From Musa acuminata AAA Group (taxonomy: Eukaryota; Streptophyta; Magnoliopsida; Zingiberales; Musaceae), in assembly GCF_036884655.1 (NCBI RefSeq), contig NC_088357.1:8853001-8917000 (forward strand): a stretch of DNA of 64,000 nucleotides, written 5' to 3'. Positions 47,301-60,461 of the stretch are shown here, one piece after another. A model generated the notes under the pieces. The model did no database searches, was not told where the DNA came from, and worked only from the letters and a program-made list of their open reading frames with translations. Each line of letters begins with the position of its first letter. Position 1 is the first letter of the stretch. The position numbers and the translations under genes were made by a program.

Positions 47301-50300
47301 GTAATCTATATCAGAATATGAGAGAAATGCAAAACCAGTTCTTTTTTATTTAATTAAGAATTCCATGGAGAACAATGATAAATTACGAGAAACTGACTGA
47401 GAAACTGCTGTTGTGATATAACGGCAGGTGCAGGGAGGCCGCGGTTATGATATTACAGCAAGAGGTAGTAGGTGCTGGTATGAGAAAACCTCAGTAGGTG
47501 AAAAAAAAAAAAAATCCAGATTCTAACTGAATTTAATCATATGCAAATGTCAAACAGTGGTTATTTGTCAATACATTGAATTAAAAATGAGAGAATAAGT
47601 GGAGAACAGAGACCATAGTTTTTTTCATTTTTCCTACTGAACAAAACTCTATCGACTCACAAACTTTATGGCTACCAATTTGACTTCAATTAAATTTCAA
47701 ACTTATGTATCATCATAAATAGGTAGTAATGTATATAAAAACATATAGAACATGTTGCCTGAATGCGGCATGACTTAACTTGACCTTTGTTATACACATC
47801 CTACATCAGTTAATCTTGTCAATTGTATTAATTGTTGGTTGTTATACCAAATTTTATAGCTCCATACTACTAGCAAGACACTCCGCATCGAGTTTGTTAG
47901 ATAGCTTAAAATACCATAATAGGAGCTAAGACAACATATGAGGTCCATGGTGCATCGTTCTTGCATCATTCTTTGTGTGCTAGGAGATAAGAGCTTTAGA
48001 AGTGAGCATAAGATGGCTTGTCTTTGTATTTCTATTCATAAGCACAGAGGGTTTGGAAGTGTGGATCATGAATGTAGAGACTTGACCTCTTTGCTTGTGG
48101 GAGGGCTTAGAACAGTAGAGTAACATCAAGGTATAATTGTTGATTGGAAAGATAATTTGGTGAAGAAAAGACATGAAAGATATGGATGTATATTCTCATC
48201 AGGTGGAGAAAGACATGATTGCCATTATGGCAAAATGGACAGGAAAATGATGGCAAAAAATGATTATGAAAAAGGGTTCTGGAAGACCATGAGCTGATGT
48301 GTTTCTTTTAATAGAATCTCTTTTCTCCAATTTCAGTTAGCTGGTACAGTGTTAACCATTGCACTTAGAAAGATAAGACAGATGGTAATTGGTAATTTAA
48401 ATGGTTCCATTATCTCCATTTCTCTTTGGATCCTGAGTAGATTTTTTATGAAAGTTTATGTAACTGCTAAATGTCTCTTTCATAAGGAAAATTATGCAAA
48501 CTTAATGTTACTCTGAGAACAGCCAGGGGACCGATATGTTCTCTCTCCTGAAATTACTTGAACAGGGCAATTTGTCCTTGAGTCCAACCTGCCTGACTTT
48601 TTTCCTGCAAGGACAGAAACAGGTATGCATTTGTCATGAAATTCATGGATGACTATAACATCTATTTTAGTGAATTTTCTGTACCCCTCAAATGCTTATT
48701 CTTGTCCATATTATTGTACATATCAATTATTTGGTCCTGAGAGATTCTCATTGATCCTTCCTACTGGATTTCCCTTTAGGTTTTAGGTTGGCTTGTTAAG
48801 TTCTAGGTGTGACACATTAGATTTTGGCATGAACAGTTATTTTGAAGTAAATCAGTTCTAGATTGTCTAGATCTGTTCTCACTTCACAACTGAAACATAT
48901 TGTGGAAGAGAAATTCCTTTGGTGGTCACACATCAAACCGCAGTTGCTCCCACAAGTGATTCACTTATAACATTTTTTTACTTTTTGTTTCTGCAGGTGT
49001 TGGAAAAAGCAGCTCATGATTGCAAAGGATGCACGACGAGTCGATGTATTGTGTTATCGGATTTCTCTTAGTCATAAACTTCTCAACTTAACAGAGAGGT
49101 ATGGAAGTTTGCATGAAATAGTTGAGACAGCACAGAAGAAACTGGAGGCTGAGGTTGGGTCTATCGATGATTTACCAAACATGGCACGAGGAATCGTCAA
49201 CCGACTTTCTGTTGGTGCTGAAGTCCAGAAACTGTGTGCCTGTGCAGTAGATTTACTAGATACAATGCGCTTAGGTGGTTTATCAGCCACTGCTCAAGTT
49301 CAGCGTAAGCTCGTCTAAGCTCCAAGTTTCTTAAAATTTCTGGTACCTTTTTGATGCATTCATCATTCCTTCATGAATTTTTGTCACCTGCAGAAACTGG
49401 TTCAGTATCCTCCAGCTTTATCAAATTTGAACAGATATCGCAAACATCTCTTACTGTGGTTTTGGATTTGGAGAATAATTCGTCATTAGGTCAAGAGGTA
49501 GCTGGCTTTACCGTGTGGCACCGAAAGGTTGACACCCCAGAATACCCCAAGAAAGCCTCATTTTCTCTATTAAATCCAAAGAGAAGGTTTCTAGTAACAG
49601 AACTAGCTCCAGCTACAGAATATATGTTCAAGGTGGTTGCCTTCGGCGATACAGGGGACCTTGATACATGTGAAGTTGGAACAAAAACCAAAGGCATCTC
49701 ACTGGACAACTCTATGGGCTTGGCACCGCAGACAGCTGTATTAGAACCACATTGTCAAAGCCCTAAAACAAACAGTAGTGGCTTGTCTAATCCCTCAGAG
49801 GGTGACGAATCTAATACTAACAGTACCGCTTGTGCTGACTTGAACAAGTTGCCAGAAATAGAATTTGATGAATGTGAGAAGCCTGAGATCCTTGAGACAG
49901 AAAAATCAACGGATCATGCCCAGAAAGATGCTGGCCACCAAAAGAGTGAATGCAAGGGCAGTACAAGCAGAGCAGAAGTTCCTGAACGAGATGAATCACC
50001 TGGGCGCTCTGATTCTGTATTAGATGAGGAACCAAACTCAACGATTCGGACAGATTCCACTAACTCTATGGAGAATAACCAAACATCTGACATCCCAAGA
50101 TCAGAGAATGAATCTAACGCTCCTGTTGTCAACGAGATGGTGATTGTACCATTTGTGCAATCCAACTCCACCCTTCCTGCCACTCCTTGCAGGGTGGAAG
50201 CTGGAACAGAAGGTTCTGAGAGGTGCAGCAAAGGAAAACCTAGTGTCAATAAATTTGAAGATGGCTTGATGAAGCCAGGCATGGAACCTGGGAGTTCATC

Positions 50301-50622
50301 AAAGAAAAGATGTGGGGGGAATCTTGAGGGTGTAAATGTCAAAGATGGATCACTGGAAGGAGCATACGAGTATTGCGTGAAGGTGATCAGATGGCTGGAA
50401 TGTGAGAGGCACATCGAAACCAACTTCAGGGTGAAGTTCTTGACATGGTTCAGCTTACGAGCAACCCCACAGGAGAGAAGGATCGTTAATGTGTATGTCG
50501 ATACTCTAATAGATGATCCTGTGAGCCTTGCGGGGCAGTTGGTGGATACCTTCTCAGAAACCGTCTGCAGCAAGAGACCACCCCGAGTGCCGACTGGTTT
50601 CTGTGCTAAGCTCTGGCATTGA
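44339..50622 (+). CDS. VIN3-like (VEL family) PHD finger protein, 4 exons
   Basis: Exons 44339-44357, 45632-46310, 48997-49304 and 49394-50622 give 744 residues with consistent phases. The 19-nt first exon encodes MDPNFS and joins to [20 protein letters not shown], the start shared by VIL proteins. An N-terminal VEL block (about 20-80) is followed by a basic [11 protein letters not shown]-like run (105-112), an atypical Cys-rich PHD finger (about 139-228; [21 protein letters not shown], then WLFCGS), a helical block after [10 protein letters not shown], and a fibronectin type III domain (about 336-437; [25 protein letters not shown]). An acidic Ser-rich linker and the C-terminal VID domain (about 656-744) complete it. 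VEL proteins polymerise through VID and attach to PRC2 to silence flowering repressors such as FLC in Arabidopsis; rice OsVIL proteins do the same on other targets. Confidence 0.93.
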
Positions 50623-53600
50623 GACTCGGGGAGCCATTCTTCTCGGTATTCTATGAGACAATTATTTACATGCAGATTTGTGGCATTAATTCTTCATCAA
50701 TTATGTGTTCATGGATCAGCAAATTTCAGGTCAATTCCTATTGTTGCTCATTGACAATCACACTTTTATATGTAGTTGAAAACTAGTTTTCATTAACAGA
50801 ACTACTTAGTTCTTAATGCTCTTTTAGTCTTGTGGCACTCCTCTTCATCTTTACACTAGTTTAAAGGTACCCTATGCTGATACAAGCACTTTTTTCAAGT
50901 GAAAAGATTATTATGTTGTACTTTACAATTTCTCTGGGTAAGTTCTATTTTTTTAGTAATAAATAGACAAAGGGTATCGTTTTTTGGGATGATTACTTTG
51001 ATTGAGATCTCTTGGGTGTATCTTTTTTGCATGGTTAAGCATAACTGGGAAGCCTCCTTGATTCCTATTTCTTTTTTGTTTTGGATTTGATCTTCTCGTT
51101 TAACTTTGTTTTCCTGCATACCTCAGCTGGATCTTCATTGAGCTGCCTTAAAAGTTTTCACTTGAATCGAGTATTGTGTTCTTATATTTGAATTGCCATA
51201 TACTAACAACATTAATTGAAATCTTTACGTACGCGATTTAGATTATTAGTTTGGTTACACTGATTGACATAACAATCTTAAGGTGATTTGACTGTTGTGC
51301 AAATCATCCCGCTAACAATGCAGATGTAGTCCATCCCATTGCCCCCTCGGTCTATGGTCGCTACACCACCATCAACAGCCGGATGAATCCGCGCTCTCTA
51401 ACGACATGCCTTGAGCCTACCAGGTGCTCGTCCGAATGCCCCGACGTGATCCGTCGATTGGGCCCTCACACGCCGCCCGACCTCACAACAGCGGCGATCG
51501 GGGGCGTACGCGGGTGCCTCTCTGCTCTCTCAGCCTCATGGCCAGTTTGGGTTCGATCTCGATGCGCTCGTCAAAGGATAGAGCTTTGCTTCCGAGATGT
51601 TTGATAAGAGTTCTGAAAGAAAAATGCTCTCTCAGCCCCATGGCCAGTTTGGGTTCGATCTCGATGCGCTCGTCAAAGGATAGAGCTTTGCTTCCGAGAT
51701 GTTTGATAAGAGTTCTGAACGAAAAAGGCTAGGCGGCAATCGTATGCCGGAAGAAGAACGATGATGTTTGTTGAACGAGCACCGTGCTCGATTGTTGTGA
51801 CATCTAAATCATCGTCGTCCATAGCAAAAAGACGAATTGGAAGACGGAAACCATCAAAGAAAAAAGAACACTATCGGCATCAAAAGAAGCATACGAATCA
51901 GAAGTATGGGCCACAACTTGTTCAGGAAGCGCACCTGATCCTGAGATCGCAGTCAATCCAGGTGGAAAGCTCTTCCGGCAGGAGCGAACGTGGTGGTGCT
52001 CGCTCGATCGATGGAGGCGAGGAAGGGAGATGAGCAGGCATGGGCCAATCGCAGCGGTATCGGCCACGATCAAAGCGTGGATCTAACAGGTGGTGATGGG
52101 TCAAGCAAGGTGCAGTCATCCTGCCATCTTTGAACAAATTATTAGCATAGGAGTATGCAGGGCTCTTAAAAAGGACCAAAGAGAAGAGTGAGTGGTACAG
52201 TTTTCAAAGGCCTATAGGAACAAGCATTACCCCCACAAAAACGACGTGTTAAGCTGACCCGCTACAGAAAGTTACCCCAGTGACAGAGTTCTCGGAGTCC
52301 TCCAACTCGGTTCTCATGTGAGTGAACAGAGAGGTGGATGTCATGCATACACCCTCCAAAGGTCTGACAGATGAACAAAAACTTCGATGTTAATCTGTAT
52401 TCTGAGTGGTATTGAGAAACATTAACATTTCCTAAGAACTGCGCACGCTTCTTTTGTAACATTTTGCTTCTTTGTACGTTCCATGTGTTCCTATCAAAAT
52501 ATAAGACTGGTTTTTTTCACACAAGCCCTAATCAAATGACCATTGCATCTGATGAAACGCATCTCCCAAGTTCAACTTGGTGTGTCTAAAAGCCATGAAG
52601 CATGAGTCAGTTGGGTATTGACGAGCTGTGATATCTATACATGGGTCAGTTTGAAAATGATGTGCAGCATATCAGATATACCATTTCATATTAACCATTA
52701 GGTTAACAAAAAAAAATTCCAGGAACATGCCTTGAAATAGGCAAGAACATTAACAAAGACCTATCTTCAGCTGAAGAAATCCCAGATGTTTCCACTGCAC
52801 CTGTTGATTAATATGAAAAAGACATTGAGTGGGTATCAGCTCCTTACCACTAGGGCCAGGGTTTCTGCACAACACATACTGGAAAGACAAAGTAGAACGT
52901 TAGCATTTGAAATTAAGGGCAAAGCCATATCCAACAATTTCTTGGGGCTCACCAAGATATTTGTAGCAACTGGCATCATAACCAATAGTTTCAATAAAGT
53001 TGAGAGCGTATCAGCAGTCCTGGGAGGCCGGCAGTGCACAGAAGAAATGAAGCAGTACTCTTAATCTAGTATCTGATTAATGTTTCAACAAGCAATGTCT
53101 AAGGCGAGCGGTAAATGTTATACATGATGGGTAGAAGAGAATCTCATACTATGATGACTAACCACAGCCCTGGACTGGATTCGGGAAGTGAAGACTTGCA
53201 GCTTATCACAACTTGCTTGGTTTCAGAACCCTGAGATAATAGAAATCTAAGATCAATAAAATTATGAACAATTTCCCTTTGGGTAGCAAGGAAAACATGT
53301 TAAAAGCAAGGTGCAATAAGTTTGAGTTGAGCTTTGAGCATTTGATTAATGAAGCAAAACTAAGTACTTTGATGATAAAGTTCCCCTAGTTACATCCTTT
53401 TATTCATTAATAGAACACTACGAACAATGGTAAAAGAAGGGTAAGAAACAAGTAGCTGTACTGAAAAGTGATTAACATGCTTATGTGGAGGACAGAATGC
53501 TAATACAATAAAAAATTTCATTCCATTGTTGTGGAAATGATATCTCAGGCAAACCTTGCATTTCCACTATGCCTGAACAAGCTCACATAGCAATCAAGGA

Positions 53601-55524
53601 CATAAATGATGAAATGAACACAGTGGAAGCAACACTAATACACTTTTGTCATATGTCATAAATTGCATGTAATACTAATTTATATCACCTAATATTTTTT
53701 TTATTACAGAAGTGTACACTCATACACTTTTGACCTTCCCAAAACCTTGGCAGCAAGCTTGGTGCATTGGACCCTCATTCTTATTTTCTTACTACCTGGT
53801 CTGAACTCTTATTCTAAGTTATATTTCTTATTTTTTTGTTTTAATGTTGATAATGGAAGCAAAACCTGTCTCAAAACTACTGATACAGGAAAAAATATTG
53901 ATGACTATCTAACCATGAAAGACATGTAAAACTCCACTCTGGCCATAGCCTAAATCAGAACTAAAATTTCAAATTCAAATCTAAATTAGTCTATAAAATA
54001 CTACTGGAGATTCTTATTGGTAGTGGTGGCTTCTTTTTTTTGTTGGTCAAATGCATAATCTCACAATCATATATGTTCCTTCGATGAGATGAAAAAATAT
54101 TTGGCCATTTACCAACCACCAACTAAAGATCAGTAGTTTTAAGCAACATTTTTCTGCTAAAACTATTCTCAGATATCGCGTGGAATGACAAGTTAACTAA
54201 GCACAAACTTCTATCCTTAAAAAACTGTCACTTAACATCAACTAGGACTTCTATTGACCTTAAGATATACTTCATGTCAAGATTCATTTTCTAAAAATGA
54301 CCTGGCAACAGAAAATTTTGAAGAATTATACTGGGCCATTAAATCCAACAAATGGCAAAATTTCTGCCCTGTATCATATTGCCATGGTTAAGGTTGTCGA
54401 GGAGAGAAAGAAAGATAAAGCTTATACAAGTTCAAAAGACAAGCAAAAAAAAGAAAATCAATACTTTTCATTATAAGCATAACACAACACAATTCCTTTG
54501 TAAAAGTGAGGAAAGAACACAGACGCTAGTTTAATGATTAAGTGAAGGTAGGCCAAGCTTAAAGGCTGTGAAAGAAGGAACAGCAGATGCCTTATATTAA
54601 TCCAAAGATAAGGCACAAGGGGAGAACATAAATGTACCAGCATTTATGTGTACTGGTGAACATAAAGTTGTAGGCTCGAAGAGTACCGATCATTGTGTAC
54701 TGGTGAACTACTCTTATCCATTTGCACCTGTTACTATATAAGACGGTGCAATTGAACACCCCATGCCTCACATAACATTTTAGTTTTGCAATCAATCTTC
54801 CCCATATGGTGGATGTTCCATGACAGTCTGCAACACATGGAAACCAAATTCCTCTCTCAAGGATGTTTGAAGCAGACAATAATTTACATATGGTGTTGTC
54901 CAAAGCATTACTAAGATACTTTCTCACTAGAACATTCTCAAATTTGCTTGTAATATGTTGTGAACTCAATCAATTTAATTATTCTATATCTCTAAGGAAC
55001 TCAAAAGCGAGTGCTGATCCCTGAGTTGGAGTTACTAACTTCCATTTCCTATCATCAGAATCTTGTCTAGAAATATTGGGAAGTATCTAACTGGGTTTCA
55101 TGTTCGTGTCACAAAATACCAGCAATATTGCCAATCACATGCTATGTGATTAATATGCATAAACCCAATTGGCATTCGCAATGCGTAATAGTGGATGGAA
55201 CAAGACAATCCAACCAAGTGTGAAGTTTTGGGAAACTGTATAGTGGTGGCATTTCTTGAACAACTGAAACTTGAATGCAAAAGCACATCAAGCCTTATTT
55301 CTAATCCAAATCCAACTTGGAGAATACCTTTCATGTCTTGAGTCAATTCACATAATTGCTTTTTAAGAAAGAATAAGTTATACAATTTCAATAGTTCTAC
55401 CGCAAAAACTAGTTATATAGCAAGAAAAAAAATGATTCAATGTAATAAAAACAAAGCTAAAAGTTCTATGTAAAAGCTAGGGCATGAACGAAAAACCCTA
55501 ACCTTTCAGGCTGTAATCAAGATT
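50623..55524. other. Spacer between VIL and tri-snRNP 27K genes
   Basis: A large AT-rich spacer. A short GC-rich island (51300-52100) carries a 102-bp tandem duplication (listed separately) but no recognisable protein. Frames such as 52786-53064, 54592-54969 and 55098-55391 match nothing I know. Part near 55524 is the 3' flank of the minus-strand snRNP gene and might contain a 3' UTR intron (CTGAAAG before GTTAGG near 55505). Confidence 0.45.
51523..51726. repeat. 102-bp tandem duplication in a GC-rich island
   Basis: TGCTCTCTCAGCC begins copies at 51523 and 51625. About 100 of 102 positions match (CTCATG versus CCCATG, GAAAG versus GAACG). The unit is a multiple of three and leaves an open plus-strand frame (51424-51732), but the translation resembles no known family. 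Confidence 0.95.
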
Positions 55525-56118
55525 CTAGCGGTTCCGCTCCGGAGGCAAAGGCCGATTAAACCCTCCCCTCCTATTCATGTACTGCCGAGGCTGCCGCTTC
55601 GTAACCACCCTCACCCCGCTCATGTCATTTCCCTCCACCGGCTTCCCTTTGGTGGAATCGAACCCTATCGGAATCCCCAGCATCTTCATCATCTCCAGCT
55701 CGTCCGGGTCCGCGTCCGTGGGCGCCGGCACCTCCCCGCCCCTAGGAGCGTCACCGGCCTGCTTCTTCTGCTCCTTGGCGCCGCTATCCGCGATCTCCGA
55801 GGCGGAGGAGCGGCGGCGGTCGCGATCGTCGTCGCTGCCTTCCCGGCGTCGCTTGCGGCGGACGGAGTCAGGGGAGGGGGAGCGCCGGTGGTGGCCGTGG
55901 CGGCGGCGGTGCCGCTCAGCCGACAGGGAACGGGACCTCGACGGGGACCTGGAACGCGACCGCTTCCGGTGGTCTCGATCTCTGTTCCGATCCCTGTCTC
56001 TCTCTCGATCTCGATCTCGATCTCGGTCTCGGTCGCGACCGCGGTCCCGATCCCTCTCGCGGTCTCGCTCTCTCTCGCGGTCTCGAAGCTTCTCCTTTTC
56101 TCTCCGCCTCTCCGACAT
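55525..56118 (-). CDS. U4/U6.U5 tri-snRNP 27-kDa protein (SNRNP27/DUF1777 family)
   Basis: A single exon of 197 residues. The N-terminal half is an RS/RD/RE-rich domain (about 5-110: repeated RD/RE dipeptides, then RSRSRSPSRSRS). The conserved C-terminal domain reads ELEMMKMLGIPIGFDSTKGK, then VVTKRQPRQYMNRRGGFNRP. This C-terminal block identifies the spliceosomal SNRNP27 protein of the tri-snRNP, which in nematode and yeast systems helps keep the 5' splice site in register with U6. The ATG at 56118 (MSERRREKEK) is chosen; a frame extension to 56127 needs GTG. No intron is needed. The plus-strand Ser-rich ORFs opposite are antisense shadows. Confidence 0.9.
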   Translation of the reverse strand: MSERRREKEKLRDRERERDRERDRDRGRDRDRDRDRDRERDRDRNRDRDHRKRSRSRSPSRSRSLSAERHRRRHGHHRRSPSPDSVRRKRRREGSDDDRDRRRSSASEIADSGAKEQKKQAGDAPRGGEVPAPTDADPDELEMMKMLGIPIGFDSTKGKPVEGNDMSGVRVVTKRQPRQYMNRRGGFNRPLPPERNR

Positions 56119-57299
56119 CCTTCTCACGCGAGCCCGAAGCTTCTTTAGCTGTGGTGAGGGATAAAAACTGCTTCATTCATCGCATCGACGGTGCGCCAAA
56201 ACCTAAAACCACCGGCCCGAAAGAACCGGAAACGGGTCGGATGCGGGTCTGATACGAGAAAAACCATATCCGCATCAATCATAATAATCATAAACAAAAA
56301 AGTCAATCAACTAATTCAAAGTAATTTTTTCAAAGTAATTTTTTTTTGAAAAAATAATATTATTTATATAGATAAACTCAGTTCTTTCATATAGATTTGC
56401 AGATGATCAGAAACCCAACATAAAGACTCTTAGATCCAACCAATCCCTTCACTCTTTCCAACATAAAGACTCTTAGATCCAACCAATCCCTTCACTCTTT
56501 CTTAGCATACTATAAAAGAGATACTTTTAATTCATGCACAACACATTCAATCCCTTCTTCACTATTTTGAAGCCATCAAAAAATTCAATTCTTGAATCAC
56601 CTTCTATCAAATTATTACAATCATTATAACTTAAAATTCATCCCCATCATGCTTTGCTTTTCTTATAGAAGAATGTCATCAGTAAAATACTTGTAAAAAA
56701 GCTGAATTTTCATGTTGAAAATCAACAATAAGTTCATTTTGTCGCCAGTGCAACCATGATTGATAGCCCAAGTAACTTGTTATTCATCTTAAATGGACGG
56801 AGATCAATTACTCTTTCAGTCAGCCATTCATTTCGAAGTAATAATTAAGAGCTATCTTGAAAAAAAAATAACATAGAAAAAGCTATTATTGTCATACAAG
56901 GAGGAAACAACAACCATTTTGATTGCTTTTGGACAGATGATTTCATAAAATGTTCAAAGACAACTGATTTCAAGAAGTAATCCGAGAATGCTAACATAGG
57001 AAAAACATTTGAAAGGAAATCATTGATCACAGATTCCTGTCTCGTCGATTGAACTAACTGCAATCAGCCGCATGATGACACAAGAGCTGACATAGGATCA
57101 TTTGGTCTGTAATACGTCGAGACCGCTTTAGATCATTGATATACAAAGCATAAACAGCATTTCATCAGACATGTTTTTAACTTCAGGACCCACATGCCAA
57201 TGCTGAAGTCTACTGCATGACAAGAACATGATAGCAGAGTCAGAAATAAGCATATGGACATAAGAAACGGAGATGATGTTTTACCTCTTTAAAAACTTT
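56119..57299. other. Spacer between snRNP 27K and the DYYES-type gene
   Basis: AT-rich, non-coding. It contains a 43-bp tandem duplication at 56416-56501. The 3' flank of the gene ending at 57300 lies at its right side. A minus-strand ORF at 56845-57063 has no similarity I recognise. Confidence 0.5.
56416..56501. repeat. 43-bp perfect tandem duplication
   Basis: CAACATAAAGACTCTTAGATC starts at 56416 and again at 56459. The unit continues through CAACCAATCCCTTCACTCTTTC in both copies without a mismatch that I can see. Confidence 0.9.
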
Positions 57300-59501
57300 T
57301 TAGACAGCTTGTACTTTGCTGGAAACCTCTTTTGGTTTACTAACTTTACCACTTTCCTTTTCCTGCAATGAAAAATATTTAGAAATTCAATTCACATTCT
57401 CAAGCCATCAAGCAGTACAGATTCCTATAAAACTTGTTTTTATTCCAAGAATTAGGCAAATTTAATAGAAGACCAATGCATGGATTAAACAAGAGAAGTC
57501 TTACAAGTACAATAAAACCCAAAATAAACAGTTGAGAATCAGACATTAGCACCCACTTATCCTCAAAGACCATGAAAACTTGGTAAAAGGAAAAGTTGAC
57601 CATCATTTGCTGCCAGAGCACTCTCATCTAGAGACCTCAAAATTCTCATGCTTATCAGGCTGCACAGTATTAGGAGCCGGGAAACATGTCCGAATTGCAA
57701 ACACAAAGCACTAGAAATCATGAAAAGCCAATATGAGGAGATAACTATCTAGATCAGTTTATAGTTGATGGAGCAGAATGAATTATGCAAATGCAGACAC
57801 CTTGGTTGATTCAGAGACCAGATAATAGATCTAGATAGGAAATCAAGAACTTAGGCTAAAAGAACGTCATATGGGGCTTAGACTCACTGGGTTTAGCATA
57901 TGGAAACATGCTACATTTGTCATATAAAAGCATGAAATTCCAACATTTCCATATTACTTTTAAATGACATTTCAAGCATCAAAATAGACAATTAATAATT
58001 TTTTGAGATGTTCTTGAAAACCTTTGCTAAAGCATTCAAATTCAATTAAAAGTTTCTTCCTCCAATACAGACTATTATGCCATGCTAAATACCTTATGTA
58101 AATCCTACAATTTTACATAAATGACAAGAAAAATCAAACTCCCCTAGTTAAACTAGTAATAAACAAATCACACAGACATGTCCTTGCATTTGTCCAACTT
58201 TCACACATATAAATTCATAAGTCAAGATGTTTATACACTCTGATCCTGCTTCATATATCTTGACATATCTCCAGGCAAAACACATCAACAATACAAAAGG
58301 ACACACAGTGTCGCGCGTGTATATTTGCGTATATATGTAATTGCATAAGATGTTTTCTCATCAGCATAGATCAGCTCATTAGCCACCAGGAGTTAATAAA
58401 CCCCCTTCCTCGACAGCCACAGCCCTCCGAAAATTAACCCGATTGTTGTTCTTCTTCCAAGCAATCGACCTTCTTTTTTAGTATCAAAATTTAACTATTT
58501 GATTCAGGTCATTCTCAATCCTATGATATCTTTTTTACACAGTGTCATGATAAATCAAAAGATAGCTGTAAGTGGTTGAAGGTACCTCAAATGCTCATAG
58601 TCAAGACATTTGAACACATGGTCCGGTAGAGAAAACTGAGAAAAAACATCTCTTTGTAAAAATTCGAAAGTGAAGATAGATCAAGCAAAGTGCTCTAGGA
58701 AACAATTCCAAGTGAAAAAACAAAGTCACTCAAAAAAATAGCAAATCATAAAGAGTGACGAAGATTCAGTAGTTCAACCACATATTCCAAGTCCAGAGTG
58801 ACCCTCAAGCTATCACCAATGCTAAAAGATCAAGCAAATTCCAGGTGATATAATCGAAATCATTGAATAGCATAACTAATCATAAATCAGCATATCGAAG
58901 AAAGAAAAAAGCAATGACGAAAACTCGGTAGTTCAATTCCATATTCCAAATCCAGAGTAACCTTCAAGCCATCGCCGACCAAAAGAACATTACGAAACTT
59001 CACGACCAAAGCGAAAAGAACAGTAACCTTTTCACTGCTCTCATAGTAATCATTCAACGCCCACTGGTACCTGGACTGGTTCAATCCAAACCAATCCGCC
59101 AAGTACTCGTCCAAGCTCGAATGCGCTGTTAGCCAAAACCAAAAATATGAGAAAAGAAAAGATCCCACAGTACCCCCAAATTTCAAGAATTTGAATAAGA
59201 TACCATTTTGGACTTTGACGATGGCGTCCCAGAAGAAGCCGAATACGGATCCAGAAGACTTGGCGGCAGGCTTCTCGAACTGCCGGGGTGGTACCTGAAC
59301 CGGCGGCGGCGGCGGAGGAGGAGAAGCCTTCGCCGGCAAAGGAGCCTCCTTTTCAGGGGTGCTGGCACTAAGGCTCGGCGTAGGGCTCGCAATGGGGGAT
59401 CTTGGGCCCTCGGATGGCGTCGGGTTCGGAGGCGGGGTGATGAAGACGGTGTAGCTCCCGGCCTTCCCAATCACCGGCGGCGGTGTCGTCTCTGCGGCCA
59501 T
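57300..59501 (-). CDS. Small conserved plant protein (DYYES type), 3 exons
   Basis: Exons 59501-59204, 59125-59028 and 57362-57300 give 152 residues with consistent phases. The N-terminus MAAETTPPPVIGKAGSYTVF and a Pro-rich region are followed by GSVFGFFWDAIVKVQNAHSS, LDEYLADWFGLNQSRYQWAL and NDYYESSEK. A short charged tail encoded by the last exon ends KEVSSKVQAV. I recognise this pattern (VQNAHSSLDEYLA.WFGLNQS.YQWALNDYYES) as a small plant-specific family without known function. The first intron (59126-59203) is 78 nt and in frame, discussed under findings. The ATG 59501 is chosen because the MAAE start is family-like; the frame extends upstream to 59540. The last intron is 1.67 kb. Confidence 0.82.
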
Positions 59502-60461
59502 GACTGCGGACGAAGACCAGCAAGTAGAGATCAAAGGCACGGGAGAAGCGAGGGTTTACAGTTTGGGCTCAGTAGAGTGGGGAGGAGAGGGTGTGAGAAG
59601 TGGCTCGTGTGAAAGCTAGGCTGCAAGATTCGCCATTAGAGAAGGAAGAAAGTGGTGCGAGCTTTTTGCCGACGCTGAGTCTCTCTCTCCCTCTCTAAAA
59701 GCGCAAGCGGAAGAATTCGTGCCTTTTTATCCAACATTATTATTTGTTCTCGTAATCCATCGGTCTTTTTTCGTCTAAATAACGAAAATGCCACTGAGTG
59801 CGGTGCTCTGTGGTAAATTCGGGGTTTCACACCGAGGGATATTGATTCGGATCGCTTGCCTCAGTCCAGCCATGGGACACCTTCCCTCATCGCTAAGGTT
59901 CCTCGCATCACCTCGGGACCGTGGAGCCCACCGCTCTTTGGCGACGGAACAACTCGTGCACCCTGGCTGAACAAGACAGGAAGATGAAGATCCGACCTGG
60001 CGTTTACGAGAATGCATTGGTATACAACTACGGAGTAACTCACGAATAGGACACGAAGGAGGCGTTATGCCTTGTCGATAACATAAACTTGAGACAAGAA
60101 GATGCACAGATCATATATATATATATATAACATGACATGGACGTGCAAAGAGACAGAGTTCAACCACGAGGCCCAGTTCCCCAAGAATCACTGATCTAAA
60201 GCACGATTTTTTATGCATTGGCTCTCTCTCTGAGGCACGGCACGCATGCTATCCCCTTTCACTTGGATAAAACTAGTGTGGGTAGATCTGACGAGCGATG
60301 ACTACTGTTTGCAGACAGCAAGAGGCCGCCTCGGTTTGTATTGGGTCCACCGGAGGAGCGGTGGTGGTGGGCGGCACACAACCCGACGACGACTAAGACG
60401 GAGGGGGCGCCCACAGCCACGTGACGAAGCCATAGTCACGTGTCAAGCGCTAACAGAGGGA

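Noticed and set aside
54592..54969. 125-codon minus-strand ORF in the VIL-snRNP spacer
   Set aside because: No recognisable domain, AT-rich composition typical of the spacer, and no splice-consistent partners.
55577..56164. Ser/Arg-rich plus-strand ORF
   Set aside because: It is antisense to the RS/RD-rich N-terminus of the SNRNP27-type gene, whose dipeptide repeats read as Ser/Arg on the other strand.
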